Shown: positions 33,216-44,759 of the stretch, one piece after another
How positions within the stretch are numbered: position 1 is the stretch's first letter
Layout of the letters: each line of letters begins with the position of its first letter
Assembly: GCF_030445035.2 (NCBI RefSeq)
Contig: NC_080680.1
Span: forward strand, 94,555,157-94,619,156
From: Dasypus novemcinctus
Taxonomy: Eukaryota; Chordata; Mammalia; Cingulata; Dasypodidae
Direction of reading: 5' to 3'
Length of the DNA stretch: 64,000 nucleotides
Notes under the pieces: model-generated
What the model was told of the DNA's origin: nothing
The model's input: only the letters and a program-made list of their open reading frames with translations
The model's database searches: none
Program-made: the position numbers and the translations under genes

Positions 33216-33617
33216 GGAAGCGGACTTGGCCCAGTGGTTAGGGCATCTGTCTACCACATGGGAGGTCCGCGGTTCAAACCCCAGGCCTCCTTGATCTGTG
33301 TGGAGCTGGCCTATGCGCGGTGCTGATGAGTGCAAGGAGTGTGGTGCCATGCAGGGGTTGTCCCCTGCGTAGAGGAGCCCCACACAAAGGAGTGCAACCT
33401 GTAAGGAGAGCCGCCCAGTGCAAAAGAAAGTGCAGCCTGCCTAAGAATGGCACTGCCCACACGAAGAGCTGACACAACAAAATGACGCACAAAAAGAAAC
33501 AGATTCCTGTGCCGCTGACAAGAGCAGAAGCAGACAAAGAAGAAGATGTAGCAAAATAGACACAGGGAACAGACAACCGGCGGGAGGGGGGGAGAAATAA
33601 ATAAATCTTAAAAAAAA
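33216..33617 (+). mobile_element. DAS-III-type SINE, full length
   Basis: Perfect 15-bp target duplication AAGGTAGACACTCTG at 33201-33215 and 33618-33632. Head gggaagcggacttggcccag is close to consensus, suggesting a fairly young copy. Confidence 0.93.
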
Positions 33618-33779
33618 AAGGTAGACACTCTGAAATCTGGGCACATCTATATATAATCAATAGTGTATCATAATTTAATTGGCAGCATATTTTCTAAGTG
33701 ATGTGTAAAATAATTGTTCTTTTTGCAAACAATGGCATCTTTGTTTTGATATAATAACATATACTTTTCTTAGTACTAC

Positions 33780-34330
33780 TAGCCACCACTTCCATAGCAT
33801 CTGCTATAGATCAGGTATTGTGCCATCCCCTTTATAAATGTTATCTCATTTGGTCTTTAAATTAGCCTATAGGACTGTACGAAGTGATCTCTATTGCGTC
33901 TTCAACCTCATCTTCTACTACTGTCCTCATTTATTCTGTTTAAGCGACACCGACCTCTTAGCCAATTCACAAATATGCCAGCCATGTTCCCATATTAGGG
34001 CCTTTATATCTATGTGCACTTCTTTTTCAAATCTTTATTCAAACATCGTAACTCTCAAGGAGACTTTTCTTGACTTCCTCAGTTAAAATTGCAACCCCTG
34101 TCCAGCATTCCTAACTTCCCTTATTCTTGCAGTATAATTTTAAGATTACCTTCTAATAGTCTATATATTTTTTATGCTTGTTATTTATTAGTTGCCTCCT
34201 CTCCCCTCCACTAAAATCTATGCTACACAGGGGCAACAAATTTTGTCTGTTTGCTTATCTTTAGGACTTAAAACTCTGCCTGGCACATGGTAATTACACA
34301 CCATAAATATTTGTTGAATTAAATTGAATT
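33780..34330 (+). repeat. MIR followed by L2 3' end
   Basis: 33780-33935 is MIR-like (gatcaggtattgtgcc, ttatctcatttggtctt). 33950-34330 follows the L2 3' end in the sense direction, finishing with 'actctgcctggcacatggtaat...taaatatttgttgaatt'. Both are old. Confidence 0.7.
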
Positions 34331-34659
34331 TTTAGTTTGATAATGGTCCTATCAGATAGGGATTTTCATCTTCATTTTGCAGATATTTAGACCCTGGCTT
34401 GAACATGATCACTCACAGAAAAGTGGCAGAGCTGCAGTTTTTAAACAAGTTTTGATTTTGATTGACAACATAGCATCTTGTGCTTAAATTTTTGACTGGG
34501 GGGCAGACCATAAACAATAAATAAGTAATTAAGATAGCAAGAAAATGCTAATTGCTATAGAAAAGGAAATCCATGCCTTTTTTTCTTCTACTTTTTATTT
34601 TGGATTCATTCATAACAAAACTTTACAAAAATAGTACATAGGCAATCTCAATAACCATC

Positions 34660-35130
34660 TGTATTAGTCAGCCAAAGGAGTGCTGATGCAAAATACCAGC
34701 AATTGGTTGGTTTTTATAAAGGGTATTTATTTAGGGTAGGAGCTTACAGATACCAGGCCATAAGCATAAGTTACTTCCTTCGTGAAAGTCTTCTATTTTC
34801 GTGGAGCAAGATGGCTGCCGATTTCTGCAAGGGTTTGGACTTCCTGGGTTCCTCCCTTCCTGGGGCTTGCTTCTTTCCTGTGTGCTTACTTCCTGGGGCT
34901 CCAGCTTATGACTTCAGCATCAAATTCCAACATAAAAAACCCTCAACTCTGTTCTTTGCCATGCTTCTTATCTGTGAGTCCCACCCACCAAAGGGTGGGG
35001 ACTCAACACCCAAATGACATGGTCCAGTCAAAGCCCTAATTATAACTTAAATCACACCCAGGTACATACCAGATTACAAACATAATCCTGTATCTATTTT
35101 TGGAATTCATAACCATATCAAACTGCCACA
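34660..35130 (-). mobile_element. Solo LTR of a MaLR/ERV-like family (471 bp)
   Basis: TG...CA ends and a perfect 5-bp target duplication CCATC at 34655-34659 and 35131-35135. The AAATAAATACCC motif on the minus strand near the left end serves as the poly(A) signal, so the LTR points left. It is the shorter sister of 436-1041. It lies in RC3H2 intron 2, antisense to the gene, 330 bp before exon 3. Confidence 0.8.
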
Positions 35131-35458
35131 CCATCCATAGCTTCTCTTAATGTTAACTTCTTTCATAACAGTAGTACAGTTATTAAACCTAAGAAATTAG
35201 CATTCATACAGTACTATTAACTCTCTGCTTTTTATCCCCTTCATAAAGCCACCCAATCCCTGCTATTATGTAAAATGGCCTTGGTTCTTGGAAAGCAGTT
35301 TGGCTAGCAGGGTTACTTTCACTTGAAATGCTTTGATATAGTGTCTCCATATTATTATAATTTTGTACTCATCGAGATAAACATCAAGTATATAAATAAT
35401 ACTTGCATGGGCTTAATGAATGCATTTCTACAATTTTTCTTTTTTTTTTTCCTTTTAG

Positions 35459-35576
35459 GTACCAGATCATCAGTCAATAAAGTTAAGTAATGTAGGTGAG
35501 AATAAACATTATGAAGTTGCAAAGAAGTGTGTTGAGGATTTGGCACTCTACTTAAAACCACTAAGTGGAGGAAAAG
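35459..35576 (+). CDS. RC3H2: RC3H2 coding exon 3 (residues 78-116, start of HEPN region)
   Basis: Acceptor ttccttttag ends at 35458; donor aaag|gtaagt begins at 35577. The 118 bases encode [11 protein letters not shown]...LKPLSGGK and end with one base of the next glycine codon. The frame continues with GT at 48976. The encoded stretch links the RING to the HEPN-like helices that flank the ROQ domain. The preceding tract of about 20 pyrimidines is a strong splice signal. Confidence 0.95.
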
Positions 35577-35871
35577 GTAAGTTCATAAAGTTTTTACACG
35601 AGAATAAGACTTGTTAATTCTTTTATTTGGAAGACTTCATATTGATGCTCTATTACATAGTACAAATTTTGGATAATGAGTTCAAGAAATCTTGAAGTTT
35701 TTTTTGACTGAGATCATGATACTATACTATTTTCTGAAAATAACCAATGTAATTGATTTAAGAATTCATTAGGCATACTATATATTGAGATTTATATAAT
35801 ATTTGTATTCCTTGATAAATAGTACTATAGTACAATATTAGTTTTGATAAGTCCTATTAAGACAACCTCAT

Positions 35872-37095
35872 GTGTTCATTTGTTCATTCAATCATTAAAC
35901 GTTTTTAAGCACTTTTAGTGGTTATGGTAAATGCCTTCATGAAGTTCAGACCCTATTCGGGGAGATAGGTGTATAAATTAAGTGTTATTATATTCACTGA
36001 CACATTATAGGTGTAATAAATACTTGGTGAATGAATGAATCAGTTAGATATATGTTTTGTACTTGCTCCGTGGTTTGCATTATGGAATATTTTGCCCATA
36101 ATGTTTTCCTTCAGAAATATGTCCACCTCATTGGTTCATTCATTCACTTATTCAGCAGATGTTATAGAGCATGGAGTAAGTGCCAGACACTATATAAGGC
36201 CTTATCATACGTATATTTAATAAAGGAAGAAACAAATAATAATTACAATAAAAAAGCAAATTATACTGAGTCTAGAGTAGCATCCTGACACAGTTCTTGT
36301 CCTGGTTTGCTGGAGTCTTTGGAGATAATCTGCTGATTTTGACTCACTGATAGAGAGTGATCAATTCCCCCACTAATGCCCTGATCAGAAACATGTCATA
36401 CCTAGCTCCTAAAATGACTGCTACAAAGTTCTGGGGAAGCAAAAGCTCCCAAAGCAACCTGTCATTGTGAAGAACAAATTCCTTCAGCAGAAGAGCTGAG
36501 AAGATTAAGGGTATGGGGGGAGCCTGTGTCTTGGTGGCTTGAGGCCATGTGGAGGGAGGTTCATTAAATGCTAGTATGCTTTTCAAAAAAAAAAAAAAAG
36601 AAAATTATATAGTATAAGTGATTGCTATGAAAAAAAGAATACTGTTATAGGGATCAGAAATGTCAGGGAGAGGGTAGAAGAGCAGGTTTTAATTTTAAAT
36701 TGGGTGATCAGTACAGGCCTCATTTAAAAGGTGACCATTGATCAGTAACTTGAAAGAAGTGAAATAGTCATGTAGGTTCCTGGGAAAAGAGTGTTCCAGG
36801 CACAGTGAATAGCCAGTGCAAGTCTCTTAAGGCAGGGCTGGTATTTTCAAAGAACAACAGGAGAGTGCCTGGAGTAGTATGAGTGAGGGAGAGACATCAG
36901 GTGAATTAAGATGAAATGGTGTGATCTTAAGTGCCTTTATAAAGACTTGATACTCTGAGTGAAATTGGGGAGTTACTGCAGGGTTATGAACAGAGGAGTG
37001 ACATGATTTGATGTTTTAAAAGGATCACTCTGGCTGCTCTGTGGGGAATTCAGTTTAGAAGGGTGAGGGAGAAGTAGGGTGTTTGATTAAGAGGC
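35872..37095 (-). repeat. Long L2 copy, antisense, interrupted at 36266-36597
   Basis: Starts 'gttcatttgttcattcaatcattaaacg', the complement of the L2 end. It resumes after the insert and includes 'gagtgttccaggcacagtgaatagcca' and 'agaggagtgacatgatttgatg...ggatcactctggctgct', standard antisense L2 phrases. It is cut off by an L1 at 37096. Confidence 0.7.
36266..36600 (+). pseudogene. 5'-truncated processed cDNA insertion of unidentified origin
   Basis: A 320-bp segment unlike any repeat in the window, with ATTAAA at 36563-36568, then a 15-base A run starting 17 bases later. It is flanked by AAGCAAATTATA (36254-36265) and AAGAAAATTATA (36598-36609), a 12-bp target duplication with one mismatch. 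This is the signature of an L1-driven copy of a cellular mRNA's 3' end. I could not recognise the parent. Short frames inside carry stops. Confidence 0.6.
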
Positions 37096-38995
37096 CTTTT
37101 CAACAAATGGTGCTTGGAGAACTAGATATCCATATCCAAAAGAATGAGAGAGGTCCACCATCTCACACCCTATATAAAAATTAACTGAAGATGGATCCAA
37201 GATCTAAATATAAGAGCCAAGTCTATAAAGCTCCTAGAAGATAATGTAGGGAAGTATCTACGAGGTCTTTTAGTAGGGAATGGTTTCATAAGCTTTACAC
37301 CCAAAGCCCAAGCAACAAATTAAAAACTTTCATACTCCAAAGGAATTTGTCAAAGAAGGGGAAAAGGCAGCCTGTTCAATGGGAGAATATATTTGGTAAC
37401 CACCTATCTCACTGGGGCCTAATTTACAGCATTTATTAAAAAATCCTGTGTCTTGAAAACACAAAGACAACCTATTTAAAAAATGGGCAAGAGATTTGAA
37501 TAGACACTTCTCCCCCAAAAGATAAACAAATGGCTAAAAAGCACATGGAAAGATGTTCAACTTGCTGTTAGGGAAATGCAAATCAGAACTACAATGATAC
37601 CATCTTACGCCCATTAGACTGGTAGCCATTAAAAAAAAACAGAGGACTACAAGTGTTAGGATGTGGAGGAAAGGGAACATTTACCCACTGCTGGTGGAAG
37701 TGTAGAATGGTGCAGCCATTGTGGCGGAATTTGGCAGATCTTCAAGAAGCTAACTAGAGAACTGCCATATGATCCAGCAATCCCACTCCTGGGTGTATAC
37801 CTAGAAGAATTGAAAGCAGGGACATGAACAGATATATGCACTCCAGTGTTCACAGTGGCATTACTCACCATTGCCCAAAGTTATTAGAAACCCAGATGAC
37901 GATCAACAGATGAATGGGTAAGGAAACTGTGGTATATACATACAATGGAATATTACTCAGCTGTAAGAAGGAAAGCGGTATTAACACATAGGATATCATG
38001 GATGAATCTAGCAGACCTTATGTTGAGTGAAGTAAAGTAACCAGGCACTGACAGACAAATATTACATCACCTCACTGATAGAAATTAAGTAAATTGAGCA
38101 GACTCACAGAGCTAGAGTCTAGAGGATAGGTTCATAGGAGACAAAAAGGGAGTAGAGGGTGGTAAGCTGATGCCCATAAGGGCAAAATCTGTGATAAGGT
38201 GGAAGGGTGTGGTTGGGCAGTCAATGAGCATGACAGAGGTGCCATGACGTGATTGAGTTCTGTGGTGCTTATCTGTAAAGGGGATTAGGGTGGGTGGGTT
38301 GGGTTAGATTATCCATGGGACTCTGGGGAGGTTCAGGGGAAGCAGCAGATGAACTCCGGGGATTTGCAGGTATGTGGTTTTACCTATAATATTGGAAATG
38401 TTCTTTTGACAAATATAGCATGGTAGGGTTAGTGGTGTAGGGTGTTGGGTGGGGGTGGTTTACGGATAGGGCACACCTAGGGCAGGCTTCTATGGAATAT
38501 GTAAGTTTTTATTTTGCCATAGTGTGTTTTATGAGTGGGTGAAAAACCCACACAATTAAGAAGAAAAGATTAAACTCCCATCCTGGGGATTCATGCTGTG
38601 TTCTCAGAGGGAAAAGAATCCCTTGAAAACATAGGCAGTGCCTAATGAAAGAAAACAAACCAATGTTTCAAGCCCTTGATATTATTGCAAGTAACTATGA
38701 ATCTTACTCTTCAAAAATTGAAACTGAGTGATTATCATAGGTTCTGAGGGGAGGGGGAGGGAAGAATAGAATTGATGGAATATAGGGAATTTTTAGGGCA
38801 TTAGAATTGATCAGCATGATCTTGCAATTATGGATACAGGCCACTTCAAATTTTGTCAAAACCTATAAAAGTGAACAATTGAAAATATAAACCGTAATGT
38901 AAACCATTGACCATGGTTAGTAGTGATGCTTCAGTAATTGTACATAAATTGTAACAAATGTACCGTCCGCATGTGAAATGTATTATTAATAAATA
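37096..38995 (+). mobile_element. 5'-truncated L1: end of ORF2 plus 3' UTR
   Basis: Begins in the C-terminal part of ORF2 (ttcaacaaatggtgcttggag, parallel to 51758 and 46292) and runs through 'acacttctcccccaaaagata', 'gatgtggaggaaa' and 'tacaatggaatattactcagc'. It then enters a 3' UTR rich in ggtgggttggg motifs and ends in a tail near 38990 (attaataaataag). The ORF is broken by many stops. Confidence 0.85.
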
Positions 38996-39179
38996 AGAGG
39001 GTAAAACGAGGAGGACATTGGGTATAGGGAAATCACCTGTATTCTCTGTGATTTTTTCTGTATCCTAAAGCTTCTTTGAAGATAAAGTGAAAAAAACTAA
39101 AGAAACTTGGTGAATATATGGAAGAAAATGTCAGTGTAAATACAAGACAACAGATCTTACAGTGATGAAAGTCATAGTG

Positions 39180-39960
39180 TCTAAAATTTTTTAAAAAAAT
39201 TATTTCATTTTCTTGTTAATTTTTTTCAGTTATTTTGTCGACTTCATTTTTGGAGAGATTTTGGATCACAGAAGCAGTGGCGGGGGAGGATCACTGGTGT
39301 GGGATGTTAGTGATGTCGGGACACATGGGAAGGGGTTCACCTGGGGCATGCCTCTGAGATGTATAAAAATGTTCAAGTGTTCATAGGACAGTGTCTTTGT
39401 GGGTGGAGATCCACACAAAAACAGAAAGAATATTGAATTCCCATCCTGGAGAGTTCTGCAAGAATCCCCCAAGTGCAAGGGTGATGTTTGGTAAAGGAAG
39501 ACAGACCATTATGTCAGGTCCTTGACATTGATGACTGTATTTATGTCCCATTTCTTTTGAAGTTGAAACTTACCCTAGTATTATACTGCCTAAAATTACT
39601 TCCTGAAAGATTTTTTGCTGCTCAAGTGTGACCTCTCTCTAAGCCCAACTCAGCATATGAATGCACGACATGGGACATGACTCCTGGAGATGAGCCTCCC
39701 TGGCACTGGGGTATTATTAACAAGTGCCAGCTAGTAATGCATCTGGAAAAAGATCTTTACTAAAAGGGGGAAATGATGAACACGAGTGAGTTTTCATGGC
39801 TAAGAGATTTCAAAATGAGTCAGGAGATCATTCCAGAGACTACATTATGTAAGTCTCAGCAGGATCTCATTGGCTGCCAGAGTAAACAGTGCCTTCAAAT
39901 AGTGGGCCTCCTGTGGGCCTTAGAGACATCCAGAATCTATAAACAGGGCAGACAACCCAG
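39180..39960 (+). mobile_element. L1 3' UTR fragment
   Basis: Resembles parts of 38380-38700 and 4900-5050: the 'cccatcctgga' block, the 'aaaggaagacagacca' block, and gggggaaatgatgaacacgagtgag near 39766. It lies directly between two other L1 copies, so its borders are uncertain. Confidence 0.6.
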
Positions 39961-40534
39961 GAGTTTGGCAACCAAGATTGCAGCAGAGTAAGGAGTACCA
40001 GGACTCAGCTCATCCTGCAGGGCAATTAGTAATCACTGAAAGCTATCTAAAGTACCTATTTGGGAGGCCCAGGAAATGAGAAGAGCATCCTACAACATCA
40101 TTGAAACAATGGAAGGAGGAGACTGCCCATCTGCAGTGAAGATTTATGAGTAGAGCACTCCATGCTGTGGAGGCTGGTACCCATCCTCCACTGGTGGTGT
40201 AAGCCACCCTGGGAGCTATTCCATGACTGGAATTGAAATCCCTGTTTCCCAAAAATGGGAAGAAGAGAGTTGGGCACCAACTTCAGCTCCTGATTAGTTA
40301 ATTTGGCTGGCTAAAGTATAATTCTAAAATTAGCTAAAGATAGAACCCGTCCAAGATGGAAGGAGGCCAATAATCACCATTTTAACTCTGCCCCCGGCTT
40401 GAGGAGAAGCAGGGCTGATTAAAAATCAAAGTTACAATAGGGTTCAGCTTCTTTCCACGTAGGTCCCATTGTAGCCTTAGCCTAGCCCCTGGCCCCACTT
40501 CCAGCAGGGAGGAAGCTTGTTGGACCTGCATCAT

Positions 40535-41150
40535 CCTCTCTTGGCAACTCCAGGTGCTTCTGTGACTCGATCCCCAGCCCTCAGAGCATAAGATGGGGAT
40601 GGTGTTTCCCCAGCCTCTCTGGGCAACTGCAGGTGTTTTTGGACTGCACTGCATGGTTTGTTGAGTGCCTTCTATTCCATCCCTGCCCTCCTCCCCCATA
40701 GGATAGGAGGAGACTGATGTTTCTTCAGCTTCTCTGGTCAACTACAGATGTTTCTGGCTCACAGGGACTACTAGTTTGTTGGGTGCCTGTGGTTTCATTC
40801 ACAGTCCTTACTGGCAGAAGGGATAGTACTCCCTCAGCCTCTCAGGGCAATTGTAGGTGCTTTCAACCCATGTGTATTAGATTGTTGGGCCCTCCAGAGG
40901 GTCCATCCCCACCCCGGGCAATGGAGGAGGGGGACTAGAGCTACCTTAATCTACCTGGTCAACTGTAGTCAGTTTTTACCCGCATTGCTTAGTTTCCTGT
41001 AGGTCCATCCCTGCTCAGGCAGGGGAGAAAGGTGTGTGGAACTTCAGTAGTCTCTCTGGGAAACTACAGACAATCTGAGCCTGCATGGCTTGGATTACTA
41101 CACACAGCTGTGGCTCTGTACCTTCCCCTGGCAAAAGAGAAAGATGGGAG
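40535..41150 (+). repeat. Tandem ~110-bp monomers in an L1 5' UTR
   Basis: The phrase 'cctctctgggcaactgcaggtg' and variants recur at about 40535, 40614, 40729, 40839, 40949 and 41049, spaced 79, 115, 110, 110 and 100 bases. Each is followed by a variable part containing 'ctgcatggcttgttggg'- and 'ccatccctgcc'-like blocks. The units are diverged from each other. Confidence 0.7.
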
Positions 41151-41579
41151 AAGCTTTATTGGTTCCTAGGACAATGTGCATAGCTTTGCCCTCACAGCTT
41201 ACAGTACCAACTATGTCCTCAGCTCCTACTATAAAACCAGCATAGGAGAAAGGGCAAGAAAACCCTAAACTAAAGGAGAAACTATATGCAGAATAAATAT
41301 ATCTAGTAAGCCAGAAGCAAAGACACCAACAAGAAAAGAAATAGGAAGATATGACCCAATCAGAGGAACCAGATAAGCCTCCAGGTGACATAAACTAGTA
41401 GAGACTACTAGTCATAGATGTTCAAACAAATCTCTTTAGGAAATTCAATGAAATGACTAAAGAGATTAAGATATTAAGAAGACACTTGGTGTGCACAAAG
41501 AATGTGAAAATATTCATATCAAAATAGCAGATCTTATGGGAATGAAAGCCACAATAAATGAAATTAAAAATACACTGGA

Positions 41580-41990
41580 GGGGAACGCTGATGTGGCTCA
41601 AGCGATTGGGTTCCTGTCAACATATGGAGGGTCCTGAGCTTGGTTTCTGGGGCTTCCAGATGAAAGCAAGCTGGCCCATGCAGCACGGAGAGCTAGCCTG
41701 TGCAGCATGGAGAGCTGGTGCAACAAGATGATGTAACAAAAAAGACAGAAGCGAGACAGAAACAGAGATATAGCAAACTGGGGAACTGGGTGCTAAGGTG
41801 GCTCAAGCAATAGAGTACCCCTTTCTTTCCCATGTTGGAAGGTCCCAGGATCAGTTCCTGGTGCCCCCTAAAGAGAAGATGAGAAGAAAAGACAAGCAGA
41901 CACAGAAGAATGCGCAGCAAATAGACATCGAGCAAATAGCGAGCGCAGGTGGTCGGGGTGGTATAAATAAATAAATAAATCTTGGAGGGA
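41580..41990 (+). mobile_element. Dimeric tRNA-derived SINE inside the L1
   Basis: Perfect 14-bp target duplication AAAAATACACTGGA at 41566-41579 and 41991-42004. Two tRNA-like heads are present: gatgtggctcaagcgattggg near 41590 and ggtggctcaagcaatagag near 41797. The same two-headed layout occurs at 53498-53844. Confidence 0.85.
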
Positions 41991-42684
41991 AAAAATACAC
42001 TGGAAGCATGTTAACAGCACATTTGAGGAGGCTGAAGAAAGGATCAGTGAGCTTGAAGACAACCTCCAAAAGAGAACATAAAAAAGAATAGATAAAATGG
42101 AAAAAATTAAACATGTCTTATGGAAATAAAGGATGGTAAGAGAGGTGTAGACATAAGTGCCAGAAGGAAAAGCAAAGGCAAGAGGGGCCGAAGGAATATT
42201 TGAGGAAATAATGGTAGAAAACTTCCCAACCCTTTTGAGGGATGTAAATATCTGTGTCCAAGAAGCACAAAGTATTCCCATGTAAATAAATCTGATTAAA
42301 CCTACTCTGAGACATATGCCAATCTGAATGTCAAGTGCCAAAGACAGAATTCTGAGAGCAGCAAGAGAAAAGTGATGCATTACATATAAGGGACACCCAG
42401 TAGGATTTAAGTGTGCATGTGTCATCAGAAACCATGGCAGGAAGAAGGCAGTGATACAATATATTTAAGATACTGAAATACACAGACTGCCAGCCATGTG
42501 GTGGTTAAACCACACACTCTTAAATAATCAGTGGATCAAAGAAGAAATTGTGATAGAGACCAATAAATATCTCAAGATGAATTAAATCAAGAACACAACA
42601 TGTCAGAATATGATGAGATGCAGCAAAGACAGTGCTGAGAGGGAAATTTATAGCCCTTGATGCTTACATTGCAAAGAAGAAAAG

Positions 42685-42880
42685 ACGGGAAGGGGCTGTG
42701 ACTTTAGCAATTGAGCTCCCATTTAACATATGGAGGACCCTGGTTCAATCCCTGAGAACTCATGGTGAAAAAAATAGAAGAAAAAGGCGTGCCAGACCTG
42801 CGCTGTGATTCGCAGGCCCATATGCAGCGCAGAGAGGTGCAGGCCCTGTGCAGCAAAGCTATGCATCAAAAAGACGACGC
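42685..42880 (+). mobile_element. Short SINE inside L1
   Basis: Head ggctgtgactttagcaattgag, B box ggttcaatcc near 42742 and a shortened body. Flanks gcaaagaagaaaag and gcaaagaaagaagg suggest the target duplication. Confidence 0.65.
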
Positions 42881-43667
42881 AAAGAAAGAAGGAAAAGCTA
42901 AAATGAATGACCTAACTATACAACTGTGGGATCTAGAAAAAGAACAGCAAACTATTACCAGAGTAAGGAGAAGGAATGAAATAAGAAAAATCAGAGCAGA
43001 AATAAATGAAATCAAGAACAAACAGTAGAGAGAATTAAAAGAAACAAAAATTGGTTCTTCGAGAAGGTTAACAAAGGCAACAAAACCTTAGGTAGACTGA
43101 CAAAGGTAAAAAGAGAGAAGATGCCATTAAATAAAAAATGAAAATGGGGACATTACTACTGATCCCACAGAAATAGGAGGGATCGTAAGAGGATACTATG
43201 AACAACTGTATGCAAAAAAACTAGACAATATAGATGAAATGGTAAAATTCCTAGGAAAGTTCAAACAACCTAAACTGACCCTAGAAGTAGTAGAAGATCT
43301 CAACTAATCAATCACAGTTAAAGAGATTGAAACAGTCTTCAAACAGCCAAAAATGAAATGCCTAGGATCAGATGATTTCACTGGTGAATTGTACCAAGCA
43401 TTCAAAGAAGATTTAATACCAGTGTTACTCAAGCTCTTCCAAAAAATTGAACAAGAAGGAAAACTGCCAACTCTTGAAGCCAGTATCACCCTAATACCAA
43501 AGCCAGATGAAGATATTCTGCAGAAAATTACAGACCCATTTCCCTAATGAATACGGAAGCAAAAATCCTCAACAAAATACCTGCTAATCAAATCCAACTA
43601 CACATTAATTGAATTATTCATCATGATCAAGGAGGTTTTATAACAGGCATGCAAGAAGACCAGTGTA

Positions 43668-44083
43668 TGGGAAGTGGATTTGACCAACGGATAGGGCGTC
43701 TGCCTACCACATGGGAGGTCCAAGGTTCAATCCCTAGGGCCTCCTGACCCATGTGATGAACTGACCCACGCGCAGTGCTGATGCACGCAAGGAATGCCGT
43801 GCCACACAGGTGTCCCCCATGTAGGGGAGCCCCATATGCAAGAAGTGCGCCCCGTAAGGAGAGTTCCCCAGCGCAAAAGAAATGCAGCCTGCCCAGGAAT
43901 GGCGTCGCACACATGAAGAGCTGATGCACAAGATGACACAACAAAATGAGACACAGATTTTGGGTGCCGCTGACAAGAATACAAGGGTACACAGAGAGCA
44001 GACAACTGGGGAGCGGGGTGGGGGGGCAGGGAAGGGGAGAGATGAAAAAATAATAATAAAATTTTAAAAAAAAACAACGGAAA
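43668..44083 (+). mobile_element. DAS-III-type SINE inside L1
   Basis: Target duplication ACCAGTGTA at 43659-43667 and 44084-44092. Full-length body and A-rich tail. Confidence 0.88.
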
Positions 44084-44759
44084 ACCAGTGTAATACACTA
44101 CATTAATTAATCAATGAAGAAAAAACGTGATCCTATCTTTTCATGCAGAAAAGTTATTTGACAGAACACAGCATCCTTTCTTGATTAAAATACTATAAAA
44201 ATAGTAGTTGAAACTTTATCAAATGATAATGGCCATATCTTTGAACTCAGTGGTGAAAGACTGAAAGGTTTCCCTGGAGATTGGTAGCAAGACAAGGATG
44301 CCCACTGTCACCACTGTTCAATTTAGTGTAGAGGTTCTAGCTAGAGTAATCAGGCAAGAAAAATAAAAGACACCTAAATCAGAAAGGAAGAAGTCACTAT
44401 TGCAGATGATATGATCCTGTACCTAGAAAGTCCTGAAAAGTCTACAACAAAGCTGTTAGAATTAATAAGCAGTTTCAGCAGAGTGTCAGGATACAAAATT
44501 AATATGCAAAAATCAGTAGTGTTGTGTATACTAGTAAGTGTGCAATCTGAGGGGGAAGTCGGAAAAAATTCCTTTTACAATAGAGACAAAAAGAATCAAA
44601 TATTTAGTAAAAAAACTTGATGAAAGATGTAAACACTTGTATTCAGAAAACTACAATGCATTGCTAAAAGAAATAAAAAGACCTAAGTAAATGGAAGAAC
44701 GTTCTGTGTTCATGGATTGGAAGACTAAATAAGATTAAGATGTCATTTCTACCCAAATA

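Noticed and set aside
40382-40741. 119-codon minus-strand frame
   Set aside because: It is the complement of the L1 5' UTR repeats.
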